From NCBI RefSeq assembly GCF_900167255.1, contig NZ_FUYB01000002.1, positions 309,948-373,947 of the forward strand: a stretch of 64,000 bases of DNA. Reading direction: 5' to 3'. This document shows, in pieces, positions 51,696 through 59,253 of the stretch. Below the pieces are notes generated by a model. That model saw only the letters and a list, made by a program, of their open reading frames with translations, was not told the DNA's origin and ran no database searches. Position numbers and translations under genes: made by a program. This stretch comes from Thiothrix eikelboomii (GTDB lineage: Bacteria > Pseudomonadota > Gammaproteobacteria > Thiotrichales > Thiotrichaceae). How positions within the stretch are numbered: the stretch's first letter is position 1; every line of letters starts with the position of its first letter.

Positions 51696-54186
51696 CTAAG
51701 CCCTCCCGAATCGAGAACTGACCGATACGATGCACCGGATAGAGGCTAGCAAGGAGAGCGGCGATCACTGCTAACAATAGGGCTTGCAGTGGAATGCTCG
51801 CAAAGAAATAAGTCTGCATCGTCCAACCGAAAGAGCGTTGGTTGATAATCTCAATGAGTAGCACCGACATCAGCCAGCCGAGTGGCCAAGCTAATACTCC
51901 CGCTAGCAGCCCCAATAAAGCAGCTTGACCTAGCACCAAAGCTTGCACTTGTTTCGGCGTGAACCCCGTTGCCCGTAAAATCGCAAACTCACGACCTTTC
52001 TCTAAAAACAAAGCCATCAAAGCACTAAACACCCCCACAAAGGCGACGATTAACACTAAAACACGTAGCACATGGGTAATCGCAAAGGTACGGTCAAATA
52101 CTTGCAAAGAATTATCACGAATCTCCTGATTGGAGCGAATCACTAAAGACTGTTCAGCGGATTGTAAATCATTCGCCCAAACCTTGAGTTTATCTTGCAC
52201 CAAGGCTGGATTCGTACCCGGCTTTAAAGTCAGACCCAATGAAGACATCCCCCGCTCTGCCCAATAACGCTCATACAAACCTCGCGGCAGCACTAACATG
52301 CCTTGCGTAGAGCTGTAATCACGGAATACACCCAAAATTGGCAGCTTAATTAAGCCCGCCGTTTCAGTTGCTAGCTGCACACTCGCACCCACAGCACGCT
52401 GGTAGTGATAAGCGAAAGGCTCTGAAACGAGTATGCCTTCAGCTTGCTCAAAGCGCTGCCATGCATTGCTGGGCGTATTTTGCAAAAACTCAAAACCACG
52501 CTGACTCTGTGCTCCGGGCTGCAAGACTAAAGTCGGCAAGGGCATCCCTTCCACGGTTAAGCGGGTAGAAAACCCAGTACTTAAACTCGCTAATTCGGGC
52601 AGGGTTTTCACCCGCTCTAGCCAAATGGGCGCGAGTGAACCTTCTACACGAGACGCATCCGCACTTAGCGCGGATACATAGACATCACTCGGCAAAGTCA
52701 ACTTCAGCCAATCCGCCACACTAGCGCGGAAGGAGCCAATCATCATACTCACACCAATCGTGGCCGACACTGCCACCGTGAGGGCGATAATCGCTAAACT
52801 AGTACGACTTAAACTCGCTTCCAGACTGCGTAAAGCCAGCGCAACTAACCACTGAGCTTGCGCAAACTGAGCATTTAAGCGCTGCAACAGCTTTAAGAGT
52901 TTACGCAGTACCCACGGTATTAACAGGCTATAACCCACAATCAGCAGAAACAAGCCCGTGAATCCCAGCACCAATTGCTGCCCCGAACTCATCATCAAGA
53001 GTGCACTGCTGAAGATCAGCACTAAGCCTGCCAGCGCGAGCTTCGAGCTTAAACTTTGATTCGTTTGCTCTAAACTTGAACGGCGCTGCACTTGTACTGG
53101 AGCCACTCGTGCTGCTTCCAAGGCGGGTGCAAGCGTGGCTAGCAGCACCGCTACTAAAGTGATACAGCTACCTTTAATCGCAAGCGCGGGCGTAATCAGC
53201 AAATCGGTGGGTGATACAGTCACATATAAATCGCTAATGGTTTGTGTGACTAGCACTAACAAGCCCTGCCCCAACAACACGCCGAGCAACACGCCTAAAG
53301 CACTGCCAACTAGACCTAATACACAGGCCTCAAGCAATAAATGCCGAAACAATTGCCCCGCCGTGACACCCAACATGCGGGTAATCGCAAAACTCTGGCG
53401 ACGTTGTAAAACCGAAAAAGTCATGGTGTTATAAACCAGAAACGCCCCCACCAAGATAGCTAACAGGCTCATTGCTAATAGATTCGTGTTAAAAGCTCCG
53501 GTCATTTGCCCGAACACAGCCTGCTGCTGGGCGAAGGATTCCAGTTTCAAATGAGGTGGTAAGCGGGCTTGCAAGCTTTGGGCTTCAGCAGCAGTTAGTT
53601 TGAGTTGAATGCGGCTTAAACCTAGAGTGTTGCCTTGTACCGTAGCCAGATCTCCAAGCAGCAAATCACTCTGCACTAAATCAGCAAGGGCAATAATCCT
53701 AAAACTTCGCTCCCCTGCTTGAATCACCTGCCCTCGCTGCAAACCTGATTGTGTAGGTGCAATAACGCTATCGGCCTCAGTCAGTAAGCGGGTGAAGACT
53801 CCAGCATCCAAAGCCCCCAAACTGCTTGCAGGCAAAGCAGCTGCAAAGGGGTCTAAGCCTAATAAACGGTAATGCACACCTTTAATAGTCAGTGGTAACT
53901 CGAGTTCAGGTAAACTCGCTCGATAGCCCCATTCCACCCGCAACTGTCGATAGAAAGCATCGGGAATTCGTCCCTGCACGGCTTTAATTTCATGTGTCAT
54001 CGGGCTAGCAAGGGTATTCACGGATTGCTGGAAGGATTGCGCGGCACTGTGCGTTGCCAAATCGACGGCTATCATCACTGCCGCCCCCAAAGCAATGCTC
54101 AATAAAGTCAGCCCCAATTGCCAAGGGTGGCGCGTGAAGAACCGCCAACTCGAACGCAATAATAAATTTGGCATCACCATCACCAC
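51685..54186 (-). CDS. FtsX-like ABC transporter permease (AttF/G type)
   Basis: An 833-residue permease with ten predicted helices: an N-terminal anchor, a large periplasmic domain, an FtsX core (about 245-365, with VYNTMTFSVLQRRQSFAITRMLG), then a second anchor, periplasmic domain and FtsX core (about 710-830, with EKGREFAILRATGFTPKQVQ). This double-FtsX form is the MacB/LolCE-related layout in one chain. It overlaps the ATPase gene by 7 bp. It probably works mechanically on periplasmic substrates together with the AttH lipoprotein. Confidence 0.9.
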   Translation of the reverse strand: MVMVMPNLLLRSSWRFFTRHPWQLGLTLLSIALGAAVMIAVDLATHSAAQSFQQSVNTLASPMTHEIKAVQGRIPDAFYRQLRVEWGYRASLPELELPLTIKGVHYRLLGLDPFAAALPASSLGALDAGVFTRLLTEADSVIAPTQSGLQRGQVIQAGERSFRIIALADLVQSDLLLGDLATVQGNTLGLSRIQLKLTAAEAQSLQARLPPHLKLESFAQQQAVFGQMTGAFNTNLLAMSLLAILVGAFLVYNTMTFSVLQRRQSFAITRMLGVTAGQLFRHLLLEACVLGLVGSALGVLLGVLLGQGLLVLVTQTISDLYVTVSPTDLLITPALAIKGSCITLVAVLLATLAPALEAARVAPVQVQRRSSLEQTNQSLSSKLALAGLVLIFSSALLMMSSGQQLVLGFTGLFLLIVGYSLLIPWVLRKLLKLLQRLNAQFAQAQWLVALALRSLEASLSRTSLAIIALTVAVSATIGVSMMIGSFRASVADWLKLTLPSDVYVSALSADASRVEGSLAPIWLERVKTLPELASLSTGFSTRLTVEGMPLPTLVLQPGAQSQRGFEFLQNTPSNAWQRFEQAEGILVSEPFAYHYQRAVGASVQLATETAGLIKLPILGVFRDYSSTQGMLVLPRGLYERYWAERGMSSLGLTLKPGTNPALVQDKLKVWANDLQSAEQSLVIRSNQEIRDNSLQVFDRTFAITHVLRVLVLIVAFVGVFSALMALFLEKGREFAILRATGFTPKQVQALVLGQAALLGLLAGVLAWPLGWLMSVLLIEIINQRSFGWTMQTYFFASIPLQALLLAVIAALLASLYPVHRIGQFSIREGLDGR

Positions 54187-54866
54187 GCCAAATCATTGGG
54201 ATGGGTTTGCAACACACCTTCTTGCAGTACCAAAATGCGCTCGGCGCGCTCCGCCACTGTTTTACTATGCGTCACCACTAACAGGGTTTGCTGGAGTTGT
54301 TTAGCTAAATTAAATAATAAATCCAAAATCAGTTGCCCAGTTTTCGCATCCAAATTGCCCGTTGGTTCATCGGCTAGGACTAAAGCGGGTTGATGAATTA
54401 AAGCACGCGCAATCGCTACCCGCTGTTGCTCCCCCCCCGAAAGCTGATCAGGAAAAACCCTTGCCCGAGTGGGTAAGTGAATCGCATTCAACCAAAAGGC
54501 TAAACGCTCTTGTTGTTGAGCAGCCGGAATACTAAGCAAACTTAATGGCAGTACAATATTTTCCGCCACCGTCAATGTCGGAATCAGATTAAACTGCTGA
54601 TAAATAAAACCAATCTGCTGGCGACGCAACACAGTTAAGGCGGGCTCTTTAAGTGCAGTCAACTCTTGCCCGTTAAGGAAAATTTGCCCCGCAGCTGGTT
54701 GATCCAAGCCTCCCAGTAAATTCAACAAAGTCGACTTGCCTGAACCACTACTGCCCACCAAAGCGACCTGCTCGCCATGCTTTAACTCTAGGCTTACGTC
54801 ATGAAGCACGCTATGCAGCTGACCTGCTTCTGGATAGGTGTAGTGAAGATGGTAGGCACTGAGCAC
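54180..54866 (-). CDS. LolD/MacB-like ABC transporter ATPase
   Basis: A 228-residue ATPase with Walker A GSSGSGKST near residue 37, a Q-loop FIYQQFNLIPTLT, signature LSGGEQQRVAIARAL and Walker B LVLADEPTGNLD, all of the LolD/MacB/FtsE group. GTG at 54866 is the start. First gene of the three-gene att-like operon. Confidence 0.93.
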   Translation of the reverse strand: MLSAYHLHYTYPEAGQLHSVLHDVSLELKHGEQVALVGSSGSGKSTLLNLLGGLDQPAAGQIFLNGQELTALKEPALTVLRRQQIGFIYQQFNLIPTLTVAENIVLPLSLLSIPAAQQQERLAFWLNAIHLPTRARVFPDQLSGGEQQRVAIARALIHQPALVLADEPTGNLDAKTGQLILDLLFNLAKQLQQTLLVVTHSKTVAERAERILVLQEGVLQTHPNDLAW

Positions 54867-55015
54867 GGCTATAGTCCTAAAACTGAAAAGGCAGATTTAG
54901 CATGGAATACGGCGGGAAACAAACCTAAGCACTTTACAAGCGGCCTTTCGGTGCTTTGGCCATTAACTACCTTTTTCAGTTTGCACACTCTATGCTTAAA
55001 ACACTCCTAAGACTC

Positions 55016-55636
55016 ATGGAAAAACAAATGTCTGCTCTACCAAATTTTACTTACCTGTCCCCTGAGGCTTATCTTTTGGGTGAGAATGATCGTACTGATG
55101 CAGTGAAATATGAGTATGTGAATGGTCAGGTGTATGCAATGGCGGACGCAAGTCGTAACCATAATCGTCTTGCCCGCAATTTGACAACTCGTTTAGATAT
55201 TCACTTGCGTGGCAGTCGTTGTGAAGTCTTTCAAGGTGATATGAAAGTCGGGATTCAAACGGCGAGCGAGCAGCATTTTTATTATCCTGATGTGCAGGTG
55301 AGCTGTGTGGAAGAAAATAACCGCTATTTCAATACCTCACCCTGCTTAATTATCGAAGTGCTTTCAGAAAGTACCGCACGGGTTGATCGTTATGAGAAGC
55401 TGGTTGCTTATCGCTTATTAGATTCTTTGCAAGAATATGTGCTGTGCTCACAAGAAACCGCACACGTAGAAATCTATCGTAAACGCACTGGCTGGCAAAC
55501 AGAGTATTTTGTAGCGGGGCAATATTTTACGCTGGAATCGGTGGGTTTAACGGTGGGGATGAATGAGCTGTATGAGTTTCTTTTGCCACAGAAGAGGTCA
55601 AAAATGACTTTACGATCAGAAGCACTGATACCTTGA
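55016..55636 (+). CDS. Uma2-family putative endonuclease with altered C-terminus
   Basis: A roughly 206-residue Uma2 (DUF820) protein with YLSPEAYLLGEN, KYEYVNGQVYAMADAS, YYPDVQVSC and PCLIIEVLSESTARVDRYEKLVAYR, which hold the PD-(D/E)XK-like Asp, Glu and Lys. Function unknown. The last 15 or so residues (after ELYEFLLPQ) are the antisense of an Rpn fragment, so the 3' end was rearranged. Start at 55016 or 55028 (MSALPN); no clear ribosome site. Confidence 0.8.
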   Translation: MEKQMSALPNFTYLSPEAYLLGENDRTDAVKYEYVNGQVYAMADASRNHNRLARNLTTRLDIHLRGSRCEVFQGDMKVGIQTASEQHFYYPDVQVSCVEENNRYFNTSPCLIIEVLSESTARVDRYEKLVAYRLLDSLQEYVLCSQETAHVEIYRKRTGWQTEYFVAGQYFTLESVGLTVGMNELYEFLLPQKRSKMTLRSEALIP

Positions 55637-55788
55637 TATTCGTTTTTTGTGTAAGTGAGTTCAGAGACTTGATGATGATCAGGCAGTAGGGTATTGAGAA
55701 AACTAATCAGTAAATCTTTATGCGGCTCTTCGCCAAACAATTTTTTAAAGCCAAAGTCGGTAAGCGGGTTGAGGTAGATGTCTTGCAT
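55588..55788 (-). pseudogene. N-terminal fragment of an Rpn-family nuclease/transposase
   Basis: The first 67 codons match the start of Rpn (recombination-promoting nuclease / putative transposase) proteins: IYLNPLTDFGFKKLFGEEPHKDLL and SASDRKVIFDLFC. Full proteins have about 280-300 residues. The frame then runs into antisense Uma2 sequence and stops at 55474, so the rest was lost at a tail-to-tail junction near 55585. Confidence 0.8.
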
Positions 55789-55877
55789 GCCTTAGGAATC
55801 GTGCAGGTGATAGGCAAAGTATAGTGCAAATGAGCAAGGACGCCTACGATTGGTACACTTTCGCCACAGAATTAGCT

Positions 55878-56450
55878 TTAGCTAGCACCCAGCCATTCAA
55901 CGCCCTCGTAAAAAACTGAAACTACTAATGATTCTTTAATCGAGTCTAAGTTTAAAATATCAGTCAATTGACGATATTCATGCAAATTCCATTCATAAAT
56001 CCCCATTCGTTGATAATGCTCAACTAAAATAGTCTCGGAATCAATTAGCAAATAATCCCGCAAGCTTGGAATAGAGCGGTAATGATGAAATTTATCACCC
56101 CGATCATAACTACGGGTACTGGGTGACAAAACCTCAACAATCAATACTGGATTGAGCAGGGTTTTATGATGATCAATCAGCTCTGGTTGACCACAATACA
56201 CCGATGCATCGGGATAGGTATTGAGTCCTGAGGGCGTGGTAATACGCATATCGCTATTCATCGGTTGACAGGGTTTACCACGTAAGCGTACAGCGAGTCC
56301 AGTGGTGGCATTCAATCCAATACGGGCATGCTGGAAAGTACCCCCAGCCATTGCGAACACTTGGCCTTGATAGAACTCATGTTTTTCAGTGCTGGTTTCT
56401 TCTAGTTTTAGGTAGTCTTCACGACTAATTAGGGTTTTGATGGCTTGCAT
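55878..56450 (-). CDS. Uma2-family putative endonuclease
   Basis: A 190-residue Uma2 protein with YLKLEETSTEKHEFYQGQVFAMAGG, TYPDASVYC and PVLIVEVLSPSTRSYDRGDKFHHYR, giving the nuclease-like Asp, Glu-x-Leu and Lys set. The start at 56450 follows GGAGG. Complete. Multiple Uma2 copies per genome are common in cyanobacteria and some filamentous bacteria. Function unknown. It is only partly related to the copy at 55016. Confidence 0.87.
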   Translation of the reverse strand: MQAIKTLISREDYLKLEETSTEKHEFYQGQVFAMAGGTFQHARIGLNATTGLAVRLRGKPCQPMNSDMRITTPSGLNTYPDASVYCGQPELIDHHKTLLNPVLIVEVLSPSTRSYDRGDKFHHYRSIPSLRDYLLIDSETILVEHYQRMGIYEWNLHEYRQLTDILNLDSIKESLVVSVFYEGVEWLGAS

Positions 56451-56525
56451 GTTTGCCTCCAAAGTGATGTTTGATGTTTAGACTATACAACCAACGCTGG
56501 TTTTGGCATAGCTGAATGTTCGAGT

Positions 56526-56551
56526 GTAAAATATACAAATTATCATTTTAC
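56526..56551. promoter_or_regulatory. Inverted repeat before the coiled-coil gene
   Basis: GTAAAAT at 56526-56532 and ATTTTAC at 56545-56551 flank an AT-rich core, just upstream of a GGGGGG ribosome site. It could be an operator or a leader hairpin. Confidence 0.4.
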
Positions 56552-56562
56552 AGGGGGGTTTA

Positions 56563-57021
56563 ATGTCTATTTCAACAATCAGCAGTGATATTACAAGAAC
56601 ACAAAAAGAAATAGCCGACTTAGAGCACAAAATTAGCTTGGAGAGTAAAAAAGAAGCAGATTATTTGGGTAAGATTGGGCAAATTCAACGAAGTATTACA
56701 AAAAATATTTCACTTTCAACATTGAATAGCAAAAATTCTGAGATTGAGCGTAAACAATCAGATATAGCAAAAGCTCAATCAAATAAAGCTGATCTTCATA
56801 GAAAGCTAACCGACAAGGAGAGCCGCTTATTAATGCTCAAACAAAACCTTGCAAAAGAAGAGGCAAATGAAAGAAAAAAACAATTAGAAGTTGCAGCTAG
56901 AGAGCAGAAAAAACTAGATGAATTAGAAAGAAGACGACAAAGAGAGCAACTAGATCATCAAAGGAAACTTCAGGAGGAGATAAAAAGAACTACTAGACCT
57001 CCTGCGAAAGTCATTTTTTAA
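56563..57021 (+). CDS. Coiled-coil protein, possibly a truncated N-terminal module
   Basis: A 152-residue, highly charged protein, predicted to be almost entirely coiled coil (Glu/Lys/Gln heptads, about 8-45 and 65-140), with no signal peptide or membrane segment. It resembles the N-terminal coiled coils I associate with some larger TIR-type signalling or defence proteins, but this cannot be verified here. The last eight or nine codons lie inside the left arm of a 20-bp inverted repeat, so the natural C-terminus may be missing. It is markedly AT-rich. Not assigned to a family. Confidence 0.65.
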   Translation: MSISTISSDITRTQKEIADLEHKISLESKKEADYLGKIGQIQRSITKNISLSTLNSKNSEIERKQSDIAKAQSNKADLHRKLTDKESRLLMLKQNLAKEEANERKKQLEVAAREQKKLDELERRRQREQLDHQRKLQEEIKRTTRPPAKVIF

Positions 57022-57129
57022 GCAATTTCAATGGATGAATTTTGATCGTTTTTAGGCTGATCTCTATGTAGGGCATAGCTTTAGCAGATCGATGGGGTTG
57101 ATCAATTTTTGACTTTCGCAGGAGGTCTA
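56994..57129. repeat. 20-bp perfect inverted repeat around a 96-bp spacer
   Basis: TAGACCTCCTGCGAAAGTCA at 56994-57013 is exactly complementary to 57110-57129. The left arm encodes the end of the coiled-coil protein and its stop follows directly; the right arm contains AGGAGG, the only ribosome-site-like sequence before the phosphatase gene at 57140. The arms could pair in the mRNA and hide that site, or could be the ends of a small inserted or invertible element. I see no gene in the spacer. Confidence 0.85.
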
Positions 57130-57139
57130 ATATAAAAGT

Positions 57140-57463
57140 ATGAATCTTCTTTTTGTATGTACGGAAAATAAACTAAGAAGCCCAACCGCAGAGGCAGTTT
57201 TTTCCAAAATCAAAGGTGTTGAGGCCATGAGTGCAGGAACAAACTCAGATGCATGCACACCATTGTCAGGCGATCTCATTGAATGGGCCGACGTTGTGCT
57301 TGTAATGGAAAAGTTTCATAAAACTGTAGTCAGCAAAAAGTACAAAGCCCTGCTCAAGGGAAAGCGCCTAGTTTGCTTAGATGTACCCGACAATTATACC
57401 TATATGCAGCCAGAATTGGTTACATTACTTAAATCAAAGGTTTCAAGGTATATTCGGTTCTGA
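57140..57463 (+). CDS. Low-molecular-weight protein tyrosine phosphatase-like protein
   Basis: A 107-residue protein with an N-terminal phosphatase loop FVCTENKLRSPTAE (C-x5-R-S) as in LMW-PTPs, and a WADVVLVME segment. It matches the short (about 105-110 residue) phosphatase-like group rather than full 150-residue enzymes; the C-terminal DP acid loop is replaced by LDVPDNY, whose Asp may be the general acid. AGGAGG lies 14 nt before the ATG, an unusually long spacing, and sits in an inverted-repeat arm. Confidence 0.8.
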   Translation: MNLLFVCTENKLRSPTAEAVFSKIKGVEAMSAGTNSDACTPLSGDLIEWADVVLVMEKFHKTVVSKKYKALLKGKRLVCLDVPDNYTYMQPELVTLLKSKVSRYIRF

Positions 57464-57494
57464 GGTTCTGAGCACCTTGTTGACCTGTGAGTAA

Positions 57495-57675
57495 TCACAG
57501 ACTCAAAGCGTCCAAACTTATGTCCTCCCAAAGCTTGGCTTGCCATTTTGTATCAATCATCAAATGGCTCACGCAAAATCAGACTAATAAAGCGCTCAGC
57601 CTGCACCTCGCCCCAACTAGCAATTAAAGCGGTAATGCCATTAACACGAATCTCAGTATCAGTAAGTTGCTTCAT
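57495..57675 (-). pseudogene. Small antitoxin-like gene broken by a 4-bp duplication
   Basis: The frame from ATG 57675 encodes MKQLTDTEIRVNGITALIAS and continues to REPFDD, then stops at about 57553. Removing a tandem TGAT duplication near 57552-57562 restores DTKWQAKLWEDISLDALSL, ending at TGA 57495. This gives about 58 codons that resemble the start of small conserved proteins encoded next to toxin genes (antitoxin-like, my recollection). The 300-bp region 57464-57762 otherwise contains only the boxB terminator. Confidence 0.6.
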
Positions 57676-57705
57676 CAGGCAGCCCCTTAATAGAAGAACC
57701 CACCA

Positions 57706-57738
57706 AACAAAAAGCCACCCGCAATCGCAAGTGGCTTT
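57706..57738 (-). terminator. Rho-independent terminator of the boxCB transcript
   Basis: AAAGCCAC at 57711-57718 pairs with GTGGCTTT at 57731-57738; on the minus strand the stem is followed by a T run (TTTTTG). It ends the boxC-boxB transcript, so boxA cannot be read from it. Confidence 0.8.
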
Positions 57739-57762
57739 CCGTGGGAGGAGACAACTCAGCTC

Positions 57763-59190
57763 TTAATTAAACCGCACATATTCAAAATCAACGGGCTGGC
57801 GATTAATCCCCATCACAGGTGGTGCAATCCAATTCGCAAACTTGCCCGGCTCGACCATCCGCCCCATCAGGCTAGCTACAAATTGACGATCACCGACCGA
57901 TGGCAACCACTTATCCACATTCGCCTCCCAATCAGCTTGGCTAATCACCTGACCTTGGGGAGACACTTTCGCACCTGATAGCGAACCGATATTTCGATGG
58001 AAGGCTTTGTGTGGGACGCTTAAGCGGAAGGGAATGCCTGCTTTTTCAATCACTTTATTCCAGCGTTCAACACCTGCCACGCTGTCTTTAATATAATCGT
58101 CGCGCAGTACTTCGTTGAGGGCATTCAACATCGGCACTTCTTTCTCGACTAATTGACCATTACGCACTTCCAAGACTTTATAACTGTCGTTTTTCAGTAC
58201 ATGGTCATCGGTACGCTTGCCTTCTTCATAGCGGCCTTTTAAGCCAGTCGTGTAGAAGGTAGCCGCATTCGAAGACTCATCCGCACCAAACAGGTCAATC
58301 GTGACGCTGAAATGGAAATTGATATAGCGCTGAATCGTTGGCAGATCAATCACCCCCGCTGCACGAATCTTGGCAGGATCATCGGTTTTTAGATCATTCA
58401 TCACTTGGCAGGTCCGCTGAATCACCCGTGATACACCCGATTCACCCACAAACATGTGGTGTGCTTCTTCGGTGAGCATAAACTTCGTGGTGCGTGCTAA
58501 AGGATCGAAGCTGGACTCTGCCAAAGCGCACAACTGGAACTTACCATCACGATCCGTGAAGTAAGTAAACATATAGAAAGACAACCAATCGGGTGTAGGC
58601 TCATTGAAAGCTTGCAGAATCCGTGGATTATCTTGTTGACCGCTACGACGTTCTAATAAAGCCTCGCCTTCTTCACGACCATCACGTCCAAAGTATTTGT
58701 GGAGTAAATAGACCATCGCCCATAAATGGCGACCCTCTTCCACATTCACTTGGAATAAATTACGTAGATCATATTGGCTTGGAGCCGTTAAACCTAAATG
58801 GCGTTGTTGCTCAACCGAGGCTGGCTCAGTATCACCTTGGGTTACAATAATGCGGCGTAGGTTAGCGCGGTATTCGCCGGGTACATCTTGCCAAGCGTTT
58901 TCGCCTTTATGGTCGCCGAAATGAATTTTGCGATCTTGCTCAGCGGGATTTAAAAAGATGCCCCAACGATAATCGGGCATTTTTACATGCCCAAATTGCG
59001 CCCAGCCTTGTGGATCAACACTGACTGCAGTACGTAGATAAACATCAAAACCATGCGAACCATCGGGGCCCATATCTTGCCACCAGTTCAGGTAGTTAGG
59101 CTGCCAGTGTTCGAGCGCACGTTTTAAGGTACGGTCTTCGCTGAGATTGACATTATTCGGAATCTTTTCTTGGTAGTCGATAGTAGACAT
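57763..59190 (-). CDS. boxB: Benzoyl-CoA 2,3-epoxidase oxygenase component
   Basis: A 475-residue class I diiron oxygenase. Iron ligands are visible in FQVNVEEGRHLW near residue 150 and LTEEAHHMFVGESG near 240, with an NWWQDMGPDG segment close to the N-terminus. With BoxA it converts benzoyl-CoA, O2 and NADPH to 2,3-epoxybenzoyl-CoA. GAGGAG precedes the ATG. It is 63 bp downstream of boxC and is followed by a terminator; boxA is 14 kb further on. Confidence 0.97.
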   Translation of the reverse strand: MSTIDYQEKIPNNVNLSEDRTLKRALEHWQPNYLNWWQDMGPDGSHGFDVYLRTAVSVDPQGWAQFGHVKMPDYRWGIFLNPAEQDRKIHFGDHKGENAWQDVPGEYRANLRRIIVTQGDTEPASVEQQRHLGLTAPSQYDLRNLFQVNVEEGRHLWAMVYLLHKYFGRDGREEGEALLERRSGQQDNPRILQAFNEPTPDWLSFYMFTYFTDRDGKFQLCALAESSFDPLARTTKFMLTEEAHHMFVGESGVSRVIQRTCQVMNDLKTDDPAKIRAAGVIDLPTIQRYINFHFSVTIDLFGADESSNAATFYTTGLKGRYEEGKRTDDHVLKNDSYKVLEVRNGQLVEKEVPMLNALNEVLRDDYIKDSVAGVERWNKVIEKAGIPFRLSVPHKAFHRNIGSLSGAKVSPQGQVISQADWEANVDKWLPSVGDRQFVASLMGRMVEPGKFANWIAPPVMGINRQPVDFEYVRFN

Positions 59191-59253
59191 GCTGCTCTCC
59201 TCAGAGGTTCTAGCGAGGCGCTAATCACTTAGCGCCCTCTTTCAATGCAAAAC

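Noticed and set aside
54927-54956. AAGCAC / GTGCTT hairpin between the ATPase and Uma2 genes
   Set aside because: Only a 6-bp stem with a long loop; too weak to call a terminator.
55830-55919. 29-codon plus-strand frame starting MSKDAYDW
   Set aside because: It lies partly antisense to the complete Uma2 gene and has no ribosome site; it could be a remnant but cannot be supported.
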